Notes: generated from the sequence alone by a model not told the origin. Counted from the stretch's first letter, positions 1 to 11,324 are shown. The stretch is 64,000 bases of DNA from Verrucomicrobiia bacterium (GCA_028687435.1 JAQUAF010000016.1:16766-80765); one strand, 5' to 3'. Made by a program: numbers and translations.

Positions 1-858
1 AAATGGCGTGTTGGGAAGACCTCCAAAGAAAGCCAGGTCGATGGCTTTGCGTTGATTGAAGTTGCAATTGAATTCATTGGTCGCGGATGCCGGGCAGGCG
101 TTGACACATTCCATGCAAGAGATGCAGGAACCGGTGTTGATGTGACGGGGCGCCTGCCGGATTTTGGCGGTAAAATTTCCGAAAAAGCCGGTCAATTCCG
201 CCAGGTCCGATTGCAACAACAATTCGATGTTGGCGGCGTGGGGACCGTGCAGGATTTCGGATTCCACGGGCTCCAGCATGCAGGGGCCGCATTCCATGTC
301 GGGAAAGAGTTCGTCGTACATGGCGGCCATTCCGCCGATGACCGGACGGCGTTCCACAACGGTGACTTTGCGTCCGGCCTCAGCCAGGGTCAGGGCGGAT
401 TTCAATCCGGCAGCGCCCGCGCCGAGGATCAACACATCCGGGCAGGCATTCACGATGATTTTTTCCAGGGGGACATGGTGTTGAACCCTCCGGATGGCGG
501 CCCGGATCTGGATGCATGCCTTTGCCGTGGCCTGTTCCCTGCCGGGAGCGACCCAGGCAATGAGTTCCCGGATATTGACCATCTGCATGAGATAAGGGTT
601 CATGCCCGCCCTGACCATGACGCTGCGAAAAGTTTCCTCGTGTTTGCGCGGGGAGCAGGCGGCGATGACCACCCGGTCGGGCGGATTTTCCCTCAAATCC
701 TTTTCGATGAAGACGCTCCCTGCCTCGCCGCAGGGCAAGGAAATGATCTTGAATGAAATTTTCCCGCCGCAATCCTCAATGACGGATCGGATTTTTTCAG
801 CGTCGATTTGTTCGCTGATGCGGTTGCCACAGGTGCAGAAATAGACGGCAATTTTCAT
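1..858 (-). CDS. hdrA: HdrA-like iron-sulfur flavoprotein, 3' part cut off by the window edge
   Basis: The first 286 residues are visible; the gene continues beyond position 1. HdrA is the FAD- and 4Fe-4S-carrying subunit of heterodisulfide-reductase-type complexes, which move electrons between ferredoxin, NAD(P)H or hydrogenase partners and thiol/disulfide or quinone systems in the cytoplasm. Visible marks: an N-terminal segment with Cys8 and Cys10, the Rossmann motif GAGAAG at 146-151 followed by VVERR for FAD binding, the HdrA-type pair Cys190-x2-Cys193, and a ferredoxin cluster motif C-x2-C-x2-C-x3-CP at Cys245/248/251/255. Family members are usually 650 residues or more, so less than half is seen. 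The ATG at 858 opens the family's usual N-terminus (MKIAVYFCTCG). A TTGACA lies on the minus strand at 921-926 but no good -10 follows. Partner subunits would lie to the left, outside the window. Confidence 0.88.
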   Translation of the reverse strand, partial: MKIAVYFCTCGNRISEQIDAEKIRSVIEDCGGKISFKIISLPCGEAGSVFIEKDLRENPPDRVVIAACSPRKHEETFRSVMVRAGMNPYLMQMVNIRELIAWVAPGREQATAKACIQIRAAIRRVQHHVPLEKIIVNACPDVLILGAGAAGLKSALTLAEAGRKVTVVERRPVIGGMAAMYDELFPDMECGPCMLEPVESEILHGPHAANIELLLQSDLAELTGFFGNFTAKIRQAPRHINTGSCISCMECVNACPASATNEFNCNFNQRKAIDLAFFGGLPNTPF

Positions 859-1016
859 TGTTGCGCGCTTTCCGGGTGTGGAGGTTTGGCGAAGAAGAGA
901 AGAGGGATTCACCCGGCGAATGTCAAAAGCTAAAATCTTGGATTACCATGGCATGATTTGACGGAAATTTCATGTTTAGACGTCATGATAACCTGTTCGG
1001 CCCCAAAGCTTTTTGC

Positions 1017-1046
1017 TTGTCATAAGACCTTTTGCCGTCCTAGACT
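1017..1046 (+). promoter_or_regulatory. candidate promoter of pilC/gspF-like gene, leaderless spacing
   Basis: TTGTCA (1017-1022), an 18-bp spacer and TAGACT (1041-1046) lie directly upstream. Only 8 bases separate the -10 from the ATG at 1055, so transcription would begin at the start codon. No Shine-Dalgarno sequence precedes that ATG. Confidence 0.4.
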
Positions 1047-1054
1047 GGCCGCGC

Positions 1055-2350
1055 ATGCCGAAGTTCACCTACACCGCCATGGACTCGAAGGGCACCGAGA
1101 AAAAGGGCTCGATCGACGCTGACAATCAGGGCAGCGCGATCAACCGGCTCCGCGAAATGGGGCTTTTCCCCACGAATCTGGCAGAGGAAGGCACTGGCAA
1201 AAGGGTTGAAGCCAGCGCCTCGTCTGCCAAAGGGCAGCCTGCCAGGGGGGGCGGGATAAATCTGAACATCGACATTGGGAAATTTTTGGGCGGCGGCGGT
1301 GTCAAACCCAAGATTCTCTGCCTGTTTACGCGCCAGCTTGCCACACTGGTGGATGCCGGTCTTCCTTTGCTCAAAGGGTTGAATGTGCTGCAACGGCAGG
1401 AAAGAAACGCCACGCTGAAGGCTGCGCTTGGGGATCTGGCCCAGTCGCTTGAGAGCGGCAGCACTTTTTCGGAGGCGCTCTACAAACATCCGAAGCTTTT
1501 CAACAAGCTTTATATCAACATGGTGAAGGCGGGCGAGGTCGGCGGCGTGCTGGAAGTCGTGCTGAACCGTCTGGCCCAGTTCATGGAAAAGGCGGAGAAA
1601 ATCAAGGGCAAGGTCAAGTCCGCCATGTTTTATCCCGTGGCTGTGTTGATCATCGCGGTGGTCATTCTGGGTTTTTTGCTGGTTAAGATTGTTCCGAAGT
1701 TCGAGGAGATTTTCAAAGACCTGTTGGCGGGTCAGGAACTGCCGGACTTCACCCGGTTTGTGCTGGGAATCAGCCGGCAGACCAAGGATCATTTTCTGGT
1801 GGTGATTGGTTCCATTGTGGGTCTTTTTATTGTCATCAAACTTCTGACCAGGACAGAGAAGGGCGGGATTGTGGTGGATCAACTGAAACTTCACATGCCG
1901 GTTTTTGGCGACTTGATACGGATGACTGCCATTTCCCGGTTTGCCCGTACTTTGGGCACGTTGCTCTCATCGGGTGTTCCGATTCTTCAGGCCCTTCAAA
2001 TTGTCAAGGATACCAGCGGCAATCGAATCATTGCCGATGCGGTTTCAAAGGTTCACGATAGCGTCAAGGAAGGCGAAAGCATCGTCCAGCCATTGGAAGC
2101 CTCCAAGGTGTTTCCACCCATGGTTGTCAGCATGATTGACGTGGGTGAGACGACTGGCGCCCTGCCCGACATGCTGACCAAGATTGCCGACATTTATGAG
2201 GATGAGGTGGACAATGCCATCACCGCCGCCACCTCACTATTGGAACCCGTAATGATTGTGTTTTTGGCCGTGGTGGTCGGAAGCATTGTCATTGCCCTCT
2301 TCCTGCCTTTGATCAAAATCATTACCACTCTCGGTCAGCAAACCGGCTAA
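1055..2350 (+). CDS. PilC/GspF-type inner-membrane platform protein
   Basis: 431 residues. PilC/GspF proteins sit in the inner membrane at the base of type IV pili or type II secretion systems and link the cytoplasmic ATPases to pilin assembly. The N-terminus (MPKFTYTAMDSKG) matches the family start, so I use the ATG at 1055 rather than the TTG at 1013. A Gly/Ser/Ala-rich linker follows (about 45-80). Then come two copies of the GspF helical domain, the first beginning with TRQLATLVDAGLPL near residue 90 and the second with SRFARTLGTLLSSGVP near 295. Membrane segments lie near 190-215, 246-264 and 394-420. No other pilus ATPase or secretin gene is adjacent, so the machine it serves must be encoded elsewhere; the pseudopilin at 17191-17967 could be a substrate. 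Confidence 0.92.
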   Translation: MPKFTYTAMDSKGTEKKGSIDADNQGSAINRLREMGLFPTNLAEEGTGKRVEASASSAKGQPARGGGINLNIDIGKFLGGGGVKPKILCLFTRQLATLVDAGLPLLKGLNVLQRQERNATLKAALGDLAQSLESGSTFSEALYKHPKLFNKLYINMVKAGEVGGVLEVVLNRLAQFMEKAEKIKGKVKSAMFYPVAVLIIAVVILGFLLVKIVPKFEEIFKDLLAGQELPDFTRFVLGISRQTKDHFLVVIGSIVGLFIVIKLLTRTEKGGIVVDQLKLHMPVFGDLIRMTAISRFARTLGTLLSSGVPILQALQIVKDTSGNRIIADAVSKVHDSVKEGESIVQPLEASKVFPPMVVSMIDVGETTGALPDMLTKIADIYEDEVDNAITAATSLLEPVMIVFLAVVVGSIVIALFLPLIKIITTLGQQTG

Positions 2351-2578
2351 GGAGCCGCGCAAAAATTTCTTCGGCAGCGCGTACGACCGGCGTTTTGCAT
2401 CTGGTTTGAATGTCAATGGGAACTTTCCGTGTCTTTTCACGTCCGGCTTGTCTTTTGTCCCGTGACGTTGTAGGATGCCTGTTCATTTCATTTCTTCACC
2501 CCTGAATATTTCATGTTTCGCATGAAGCATTTGACGGGTTAAGGCAACACAATCTTCCGTAAACCACCAACCACGATT

Positions 2579-3406
2579 ATGATCAAATCCATCAATCTCT
2601 GGTCATTCCCGGCCAAACTTGACTTGGAGGGATGTTTTAAAATGGCAAAGCAAATGGGTTTTCCCGCTGTGGAAATGACCTGCGATTTGAAGGGACGTTT
2701 TAACATTGGAGCAAGCGAGGAGGATTGCCAGAACGTCCGCCGCATGGCTCACCAGATGGGGGTTCAGCTGACTTCATTGGCGAGCGGCATTGCATGGACT
2801 TACTGTCCCACTTCCGAACAGGCCGCCCATCGCGAAAAGGCTGTGGAGTCCTACCGGCGGATGATTCAAATTTCGCGCTGGCTGGGGGTCGATTCGATTC
2901 TGGTGGTGCCTGGCGCCGTCCAGATCCCGTGGGATCCGAAGTTCAAGCCTGTCCGTTATGACACGGCCTACGAACGGGCTGCGGACTTCATCGAGAAACT
3001 CCTGCCTTTTGCGGAGAAGTACCAGATTCGTGTTTGCATTGAAAATGTCTGGAACCACTTCCTGATGTCGCCTCTTGAACTTTGTGATTTCGTGGATTCC
3101 TTCGATCATCCCAGTGTGCGGGTTTATTTCGATGTGGGCAATGTGCTGCGTTTTGGCGTTCCCCAGCATTGGATTGAGATCCTTGGCAAACGCATCCATC
3201 GCGTACATGTGAAGGATTACAAGCTTTCGGGCAATTGGTTGCAGGGATTCTGTCCATTGTTTGAGGGCGATGTGCCGTTCAAGGAGGTGATCTCCGCGCT
3301 CAAAAAAGCCGGTTATGATCGCAGCCTGACCGCGGAAGTCAATCCGCCGACGGAAGCCACGCTCAAGGCCGCTTCCAAGGCGCTCGACAAGATCGTCAAA
3401 ATGTAG
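2579..3406 (+). CDS. sugar phosphate isomerase/epimerase, AP-endonuclease-2-like TIM barrel
   Basis: 275 residues with the xylose-isomerase-like TIM-barrel pattern. Candidate metal ligands sit at the expected strand ends: Glu155 (CIENVW), Asp185 (YFDVGN), His210 (HVKD) and Glu253 (AEVNPP). Family members isomerise or epimerise sugars and ketoacids such as hydroxypyruvate, inosose or tagatose/psicose; the substrate cannot be read from sequence. There is no signal peptide, so it is probably cytosolic. The ATG at 2579 has no Shine-Dalgarno sequence. A lytic transglycosylase follows after 25 bases and may be co-transcribed, but it offers no clue to substrate. Confidence 0.85.
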   Translation: MIKSINLWSFPAKLDLEGCFKMAKQMGFPAVEMTCDLKGRFNIGASEEDCQNVRRMAHQMGVQLTSLASGIAWTYCPTSEQAAHREKAVESYRRMIQISRWLGVDSILVVPGAVQIPWDPKFKPVRYDTAYERAADFIEKLLPFAEKYQIRVCIENVWNHFLMSPLELCDFVDSFDHPSVRVYFDVGNVLRFGVPQHWIEILGKRIHRVHVKDYKLSGNWLQGFCPLFEGDVPFKEVISALKKAGYDRSLTAEVNPPTEATLKAASKALDKIVKM

Positions 3407-3431
3407 TTCACCGGAAGCGGACCCCGCTGGC

Positions 3432-4001
3432 ATGCGCCGATTCACTGGAGCTGTTTGGTTTGGTCTGTTGCTTGGGCTGTTCATTCTTGGTGTGCCGCTT
3501 TGGCGGATGCGCCAGTCGTCCTTGCGCGAAAGCCGCTTTGATGCGCTTATCCTGTGGGCTGCGGCGGAGAACGGGGTTGATCCGGCCCTTGTCAAAGCCG
3601 TGGCATGGCGCGAAAGCAAATTTGATCCCGCCGTGCGCGGGCGCAACGGGGAGATCGGCCTCATGCAGGTGATGCCCACACCGGCCAATGAATGGGCGGC
3701 GGCTCATGGCGGCAGGGAGATGGATCCTTCCAGACTCTTTGATCCATTGACCAATTTGCGTGTTGGCTCCTGGCATCTGACCCGCGCGCTTCAAAATTGG
3801 GCTCACGCGGCCGATCCGGTTCCTCTGGCCCTTGCCCAATACAATGCCGGACGCGGCAACCTTCTCAAATGGGTCGATGCCGCCTCGATGGGCGATGGCG
3901 AGTATTTTGTTTGCGAACGGATTCAGTTTGCCTCCACCAGGAGCTATGTTCGCGACATTCTCCGCCAATGCCGGACCTATCGCCAGCGCGGCGAGTTTTG
4001 A
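3432..4001 (+). CDS. lytic transglycosylase, SLT domain, membrane-anchored
   Basis: 189 residues. SLT enzymes cleave the glycosidic bond between MurNAc and GlcNAc in peptidoglycan, leaving 1,6-anhydro-MurNAc. One N-terminal hydrophobic segment (about 7-24) should anchor it in the inner membrane with the domain in the periplasm. The catalytic Glu61 lies in AWRESKFDP, followed by the hallmark GEIGLMQVMP (73-82) and ALAQYNAGRGN. This is a compact version with little beyond the catalytic domain, as in enzymes dedicated to opening a passage for envelope machines. It starts 25 bases after the isomerase and converges on gyrA. Confidence 0.9.
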   Translation: MRRFTGAVWFGLLLGLFILGVPLWRMRQSSLRESRFDALILWAAAENGVDPALVKAVAWRESKFDPAVRGRNGEIGLMQVMPTPANEWAAAHGGREMDPSRLFDPLTNLRVGSWHLTRALQNWAHAADPVPLALAQYNAGRGNLLKWVDAASMGDGEYFVCERIQFASTRSYVRDILRQCRTYRQRGEF

Positions 4002-4062
4002 TTGGCCAATCCCTGAAAAGGCCGCCCGGGGTGGTTGCAGCCTTGGAACGTCCGCCTTCCAC

Positions 4063-6690
4063 TTACGCTGCGTCTTCCTCTTGTTCGGTGACAACCTTGG
4101 CGATGGCCTGGAGGCGGTCTCCCTCCTCGAGGTTCAACAGTTTGACGCCCTGTGTGTTGCGCCCGGTCTGGCGGATATCCTTCACCGCGGTGCGCACCAT
4201 CTGGCCCTTGGCGGTGATGAGCATGATTTCGTCGGTTTCCAGCACGGTCAGGGCGCCCGCCACGCCACCGGTCTTTTCGGTGGTCTTCATGGTGATGATG
4301 CCCTTGCCGCCGCGCGACTGGCGCCGGTATTCTTCAAAAGATGTGCGTTTGCCGATGGCGTTTTCCCCGGCCACCAACAGGGTGGCGTTCGAGTCAACCA
4401 CGGCGAGAGCCACCACGGCGTCGCCTTTCTCAAGGCTGATGCCCCGGACGCCGTAAGTTGCCCGTCCCATGGGCCGCGAATCCTCCTCGTGGAAGCGGAT
4501 GCTCATGCCGCCGTGCGTGATGAGAACCACCTCGTCGTTGCCGCGGGTGAGTTTGGCGTCGATGAGGTAATCCCCCTGGTCGATGTTGATGGCAATGATG
4601 CCGCCTTTGCGGATGTTGGCGAACTCGCTGAGGGCCGTCTTTTTGATCGTGCCGTTGCGGGTGGCCATGAGGAGAAATTCGGTTTCGCTCCAGGTCTGGT
4701 CCTCGTCATTGGAGCCCTTGCGCGAAGTGATCCGGATCAACTCGGCGATTTTCTCGTCGGGCTTGAGTTCCAGCAGGTTGGCGATGCTGCGTCCCTTGGC
4801 GGCGCGTCCCATGTCGGGAATCTCATGGACCCGTTCCACATAGCACCGGCCGGTGTTGGTGAAGAACATCAGGTAATCGTGGGTGGAGGCTGTGAAGAGA
4901 TGCTCGATGAAATCGCTGTCTTCCCCCTCGGTCTGGCCTTCGCGGGTGGTCATGCCGATGACGCCCTTGCCGCCCCGGCGCTGCGACCGGTAGGAGCTGA
5001 CATTGGTGCGCTTGATGAGTCCGGCGTGGGTGATGGTGATGATGACGCCTTCGTTGGCGATGAGGTCTTCGATGGCGATTTCGCCCTCGTCGGGCACCAG
5101 GTCGGTTTTGCGCGGCGTGGCGTGTTTTTCCTTCACCTCGCGCAATTCCTCCTTGATGATGGCCAGCACGCGGGATTCCTTGGCGAGGATGTCCATGAGG
5201 TCCTTGATCCTGCCCATCAACTCGTTGTATTCGGCGCGCACCTTGTCCACTTCGAGGCCGGTCAACTGGTAAAGGCGCAATTCAAGGATGGCGTCGGCCT
5301 GTTTTTCGCTGAACACATACCGGTCGTCCACCAATCGGGCGGGGCTGCGGATGAGAATGCCGAATTTTTCCACCTGTTTGCGGGTGAATTCAAAGGCCAG
5401 CAATTTGACGCGGGCCTCGTCGCGGTTGGAGGATTCCCGGATCAGGCGGATGAACTGGTCGAGATTGGCCAGGGCGATGAGATAGCCTTCCAGCACCTCG
5501 GCGCGGGCCTCGGCTTCCTGCAGTTGAAAACGGGTGCGCCGCAAAATCACGTCGCGCCGGTGTTCGATGTAGCAGGCCAGGATTTCCTTGAGGGAAAGGG
5601 TCTTGGGCCGGCCATGGTCGATGGCCAGCATGTTGATCGAAAAGGTCGTCTCGAGCTGGGTGTGTTTGTAGAGATTATTGATGACCACCTTGGCCACCGC
5701 GTCGCGCTTGAGTTCGATGACCACCCTCGTGTTTTCGTCGGACTCGTCGCGGACGCCGCTGATGTCCATGATCTGCTTGTTGTTGACCAGATCGGCGATC
5801 TTTTCCACCAGCACCGCGCGATTGACGTTGAAGGGGATTTCCGTGACGACGATCTGTTCGCGTCCGCCCTTGAGCTGTTCCACGCCCACCCTGCCGCGCA
5901 CCTTGACGCTGCCGCGTCCGGTTTCGAAATAGGTTTTGATCGGGTCCACGCCGCAAATCATGCAACCGGTCGGGAAATCCGGCCCCTTGATATGCTTCAT
6001 CAATTTGGCGAGGGTGATTTCCGGATCGTCGATCTGGGCGCAAATGCCATCGACCACCTCGCCGAGGTTGTGTGGGGGGATGTTGGTGGCCATGCCCACC
6101 GCGATGCCGGTGCCGCCGTTGACCAGGAGATTGGGAAAGGCTGCCGGAAAAACCGTGGGTTCGGTGCGCGTCTCGTCGTAGTTGGGGACAAAATCGACGG
6201 TGTCCTGCTCCATGTCCTTCATCAGGATGGCGCCCAGGTGCGTCATGCGCGCTTCCGTATAACGCATGGCGGCGGGGGGATCGCCTTCCACGGAGCCGAA
6301 ATTTCCCTGTCCGTCCACCAACATTTCGCGCATGGCCCAAGGCTGGGCCATGTGGACCAGGGTGGGATAGATCACCGCCTCGCCGTGCGGATGGTAGTTA
6401 CCGGAGGTGTCGCCGCAGATTTTGGCGCACTTACGATGCTGGCGGTTGGGATAAAGCGACAAATCCCGCATGGCGAAAAGAATGCGGCGCTGCGAGGGCT
6501 TGAGGCCGTCGCGCACGTCCGGCAGCGCGCGCGAAATGATGACCGACATGGAGTAGTCGAGGAACGAGTTCTTGATTTCATCCGCAACGTTGATTTTGCT
6601 CAGGCGCTCGTTCTGGGCGTAGAGCGAAGCGGCCGCGGGCGCCGGGGTTTCCGGAGGTGTCGGGGACGGGGTGTTGTTTTGTTCTGCCAT
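4063..6690 (-). CDS. gyrA: DNA gyrase subunit A
   Basis: 875 residues. GyrA carries the DNA breakage-reunion activity of gyrase (A2B2), which introduces negative supercoils. Catalytic Tyr144 lies in AAMRYTEARM. The DNA-wrapping C-terminal domain has a GyrA box QRRGGKG near residue 568 and a degenerate second one, QSRGGKG, near 792, supporting GyrA rather than ParC. The N-terminus has a Pro/Thr-rich extension of about 30 residues and the C-terminus an acidic tail (EQEEDAA). In the quinolone-determining region the sequence is HPHGEAVIYPT, placing Ala105 and Pro109 where E. coli has Ser83 and Asp87. It lies 31 bases downstream of gyrB in the same operon. Confidence 0.98.
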   Translation of the reverse strand: MAEQNNTPSPTPPETPAPAAASLYAQNERLSKINVADEIKNSFLDYSMSVIISRALPDVRDGLKPSQRRILFAMRDLSLYPNRQHRKCAKICGDTSGNYHPHGEAVIYPTLVHMAQPWAMREMLVDGQGNFGSVEGDPPAAMRYTEARMTHLGAILMKDMEQDTVDFVPNYDETRTEPTVFPAAFPNLLVNGGTGIAVGMATNIPPHNLGEVVDGICAQIDDPEITLAKLMKHIKGPDFPTGCMICGVDPIKTYFETGRGSVKVRGRVGVEQLKGGREQIVVTEIPFNVNRAVLVEKIADLVNNKQIMDISGVRDESDENTRVVIELKRDAVAKVVINNLYKHTQLETTFSINMLAIDHGRPKTLSLKEILACYIEHRRDVILRRTRFQLQEAEARAEVLEGYLIALANLDQFIRLIRESSNRDEARVKLLAFEFTRKQVEKFGILIRSPARLVDDRYVFSEKQADAILELRLYQLTGLEVDKVRAEYNELMGRIKDLMDILAKESRVLAIIKEELREVKEKHATPRKTDLVPDEGEIAIEDLIANEGVIITITHAGLIKRTNVSSYRSQRRGGKGVIGMTTREGQTEGEDSDFIEHLFTASTHDYLMFFTNTGRCYVERVHEIPDMGRAAKGRSIANLLELKPDEKIAELIRITSRKGSNDEDQTWSETEFLLMATRNGTIKKTALSEFANIRKGGIIAINIDQGDYLIDAKLTRGNDEVVLITHGGMSIRFHEEDSRPMGRATYGVRGISLEKGDAVVALAVVDSNATLLVAGENAIGKRTSFEEYRRQSRGGKGIITMKTTEKTGGVAGALTVLETDEIMLITAKGQMVRTAVKDIRQTGRNTQGVKLLNLEEGDRLQAIAKVVTEQEEDAA

Positions 6691-6721
6691 GGGAATATTT
6701 GAAAAAAGGATGGGGAAAGGA

Positions 6722-9310
<2,589 letters not shown>

Positions 9311-9323
9311 TTAAAAGGCATCT

Positions 9324-9352
9324 ATTTTAGTGGTAAACCCCAATGGATGCAA
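9324..9352 (-). promoter_or_regulatory. sigma70-type promoter of gyrB-gyrA
   Basis: On the minus strand TTGCAT (9352-9347) and TAAAAT (9329-9324) are separated by exactly 17 bp. The leader to the gyrB ATG is about 20 bases. This is the most consensus-like -10 in the window, fitting a housekeeping operon. Confidence 0.6.
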
Positions 9353-9399
9353 TGATTTTTTAAAAAAAAGCCCAAGGGAATTGGTGTGCTATTCAGACC

Positions 9400-9419
9400 A
9401 ACCACAACAGGTTGTGGTT
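9400..9419. repeat. 20-bp inverted repeat in the gyrB upstream region
   Basis: AACCACAAC-AG-GTTGTGGTT: two perfect 9-base arms with a 2-base centre, followed by a T-rich stretch. It lies about 50 bp upstream of the gyrB -35 element and about 240 bp before the next gene on the plus strand. Operator-like; no gene ends here that would need a terminator. Confidence 0.45.
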
Positions 9420-9581
9420 TTTGTTTTGTCAATTGGTTAATGTGTTTTGATCTCAGATGGGTTGAAAAAATGTGATACAGATGGACTTTTTCATGTGGAA
9501 TTGAGATGGGATTTATTCTGGCTATCTTGTTTTTGGAACCCCGCAAAAAGGGGTATCCAGTCGGGTCTTTTTCAAGAATCG

Positions 9582-9595
9582 CGCCTTATAAGGCG
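9582..9595. repeat. 14-bp perfect palindrome upstream of the small Cys protein
   Basis: CGCCTTATAAGGCG reads the same on both strands. It lies 20 bp before a TTGACA (9615-9620) and 62 bp before the ATG at 9658, so it may be a regulator site for that gene. Confidence 0.4.
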
Positions 9596-9657
9596 ATATT
9601 AAGCGGTGCGTGTCTTGACAAATGGTTTTTAGGATGCGATTTTTCCGCAAGTTGATC

Positions 9658-9981
9658 ATGGAAAAATCAAAAAAATGCGTCGGACAGCATGGCAATGGAT
9701 GGCTTGATCCCGAGGGAAGGTTTTATGCCTTTTCGGAGTCCAATCATCATTGCATTTGGTGCGAGAAGAATTTTGACCAAAGTTGCCGGGCGGCTCACCG
9801 GGGAACCCGGGCATGCGGAATGGACGTCTCGGGCTGGTTCAAGTTGACGGAAGGACGGTGGATCATTGCCCATCCGATGAAGATGAAACAGGCCCAATAC
9901 GATTTCATCATGGAGTGGCACAACCGGACCGGCAGGGTGCTGGATGAGTTCATGCAGCTGGTCAAGGAACGATGGGAGTGA
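9658..9981 (+). CDS. hypothetical small protein with CxxC
   Basis: 107 residues, not recognised. The N-terminal half contains HHCIWCEKNFDQSC and a later RACGMDV, so four or more cysteines with nearby histidines could bind a metal. The C-terminal half is helical and charged, ending in VLDEFMQLVKERWE. No signal peptide or membrane segment. I use the ATG at 9658 because upstream residues from 9622 are basic and atypical; neither start has a convincing ribosome site. A TTGACA lies at 9615-9620 with only a weak -10 (GATTTT). The 360-bp gap before it holds the gyrB promoter and two palindromes. Confidence 0.55.
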   Translation: MEKSKKCVGQHGNGWLDPEGRFYAFSESNHHCIWCEKNFDQSCRAAHRGTRACGMDVSGWFKLTEGRWIIAHPMKMKQAQYDFIMEWHNRTGRVLDEFMQLVKERWE

Positions 9982-10070
9982 TTTTAGGCGGCGGCGGGGC
10001 TTGTCATTTTTTGAGTCTTTGACTAAGTTTTGTTCATGTCATTGAAAATGATTGGGGGAGGATGTTGACC

Positions 10071-11273
10071 ATGGAACCGGAAGACATCGGGCGCCCCAAG
10101 GTATTGCTGGTCGATGATGAGAGGATCGTGCTTGAGGCATGCCTGCGGCTGTTGCGAAAGGAACCGTTTGATTTGTCCGTTACCACATCGCCCGGGGAGG
10201 CCCTGGAGTGGATTGGAAGGGAGACCTATGCGGTGGTGCTGGCCGATCATCGAATGGCCGGGATGACGGGAACCCGTTTGCTGGAGGAAGCAAAGGCCGT
10301 TTCCCCCGACACCATCCGGCTTATGTTGACCGGTCATGCCGAGGCGTCCATCGCCATTGAAGCCATCAACCGCGGAGCCGTTCATCGTTTTTTGGTCAAA
10401 CCATGGGACAATGAGGAACTTCGTTCCGTCATCAGACAGTCCGTGGAACAGTTTCAACTGGTTCGCGATCATCGGCGCCTTCAGGAATTGACGCTCCGGC
10501 AGAATCGCGAGTTGCAGGATCTGAATCAGGTTTTGGAAAATAAAAACGCCGAACTGGAAAAACTCAACGACCTGAAAAATCAATTCCTCGGCATGGCCGC
10601 CCATGATTTGAGAAATCCCCTCTCCATCGTTCGGGGATACAGCGATCTGTTGTCCAGGGATGCCGCCGGCGCCCTGAGCGAGTCTCAGCGGATGTTTATT
10701 GATGAAATCAAAAACGCCAGCAAACTGATGGGCGATTTGATTGGCAACCTGCTTGACACCTCGGCCATTGAGGCGGGAGAGCTGAGATTGTTCCCTCGAC
10801 AGGTCCGGATCGAAGAGATCATCCGCCATAATGTGGAGTTGAACAATTTTTTGGCGGAGAGAAAACAGATCAAGGTGCGGTTTGTTTCGCGTTCAATTCC
10901 CCCGCCTCTGTCCGCGGACCCTGGAAAGATTGAGCAGGTGCTCAACAATCTCATCGGCAATGCCATCAAGTTTTCCCCCGCCGGTTCCCAGGTGGTGGTG
11001 GAGTTGAATGTCCAGGGCGGTTCAGCGGTTGTCAGTGTGAAGGATTACGGGCAGGGCATCCCCGGGCAGGAATTGGACAAGCTGTTCAAGCCTTTTGGGG
11101 TGACAAGCGCCAGGGCCACTGGCGGCGAAAAGAGCACGGGGTTGGGGCTGGCCATCGTTCGCAAAATTGTCGAGGGACACGGCGGAAAGGTGGGCGTGAA
11201 AAGCCAGGTGGGCATGGGAACTGTTTTTTTCTTTTCCCTGCCTCTTTCAAACCAGAACCCGGCCCTGAAGTGA
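10071..11273 (+). CDS. hybrid response-regulator/histidine kinase
   Basis: 400 residues, cytosolic. The N-terminal receiver domain (about 8-125) has Asp15-Asp16, phosphoacceptor Asp59 in LADHRMAGM, and the conserved Lys110 in LVKPWD. A coiled coil follows (about 130-170). Then the HisKA dimerisation domain has phospho-His178 in AAHDLRNPLS, and the HATPase_c domain shows the N box (NNLIGNAIKFSPAG), G1 (DYGQGIPG) and G2 (STGLGLAIV). A receiver in front of a kinase with no sensor or membrane segment suggests the kinase is controlled by phosphotransfer from another kinase. Start at 10071 because GGGGGAGG at 10054-10061 sits at good distance from it, too close to the alternative ATG at 10062. No output gene is adjacent. 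Confidence 0.9.
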   Translation: MEPEDIGRPKVLLVDDERIVLEACLRLLRKEPFDLSVTTSPGEALEWIGRETYAVVLADHRMAGMTGTRLLEEAKAVSPDTIRLMLTGHAEASIAIEAINRGAVHRFLVKPWDNEELRSVIRQSVEQFQLVRDHRRLQELTLRQNRELQDLNQVLENKNAELEKLNDLKNQFLGMAAHDLRNPLSIVRGYSDLLSRDAAGALSESQRMFIDEIKNASKLMGDLIGNLLDTSAIEAGELRLFPRQVRIEEIIRHNVELNNFLAERKQIKVRFVSRSIPPPLSADPGKIEQVLNNLIGNAIKFSPAGSQVVVELNVQGGSAVVSVKDYGQGIPGQELDKLFKPFGVTSARATGGEKSTGLGLAIVRKIVEGHGGKVGVKSQVGMGTVFFFSLPLSNQNPALK

Positions 11274-11304
11274 TTCGGGACGGCTGGCTTTGGCCATGCA
11301 GTCC

Positions 11305-11324
11305 GGAGTTCCCGCACCGCCTTT
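11305..11324. repeat. remnant arm of the dispersed GC-rich palindromic repeat
   Basis: GGAGTTCCCGCACCGCCTTT matches one arm (GGGCTCCCGCACCGCC) of the hairpin repeats at 31346-31412 and 54967-55033, with two internal changes and the same following T run as the 55-kb copy. It lies between the kinase and the FliS-like gene. Confidence 0.35.

Noticed and set aside
52..756. 234-residue open frame on the plus strand
   Set aside because: Antisense of hdrA, which carries FAD and iron-sulfur motifs on the minus strand.
2351..2578. Possible RNA gene or riboswitch between pilC and the isomerase
   Set aside because: No convincing stem structure or known motif; only a weak TTGACG with no matching -10.
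3832..6702. 956-residue open frame on the plus strand
   Set aside because: It is the exact antisense of gyrA; His/Asp/Val-rich composition is a mirror of gyrA codon use and no motif is visible.
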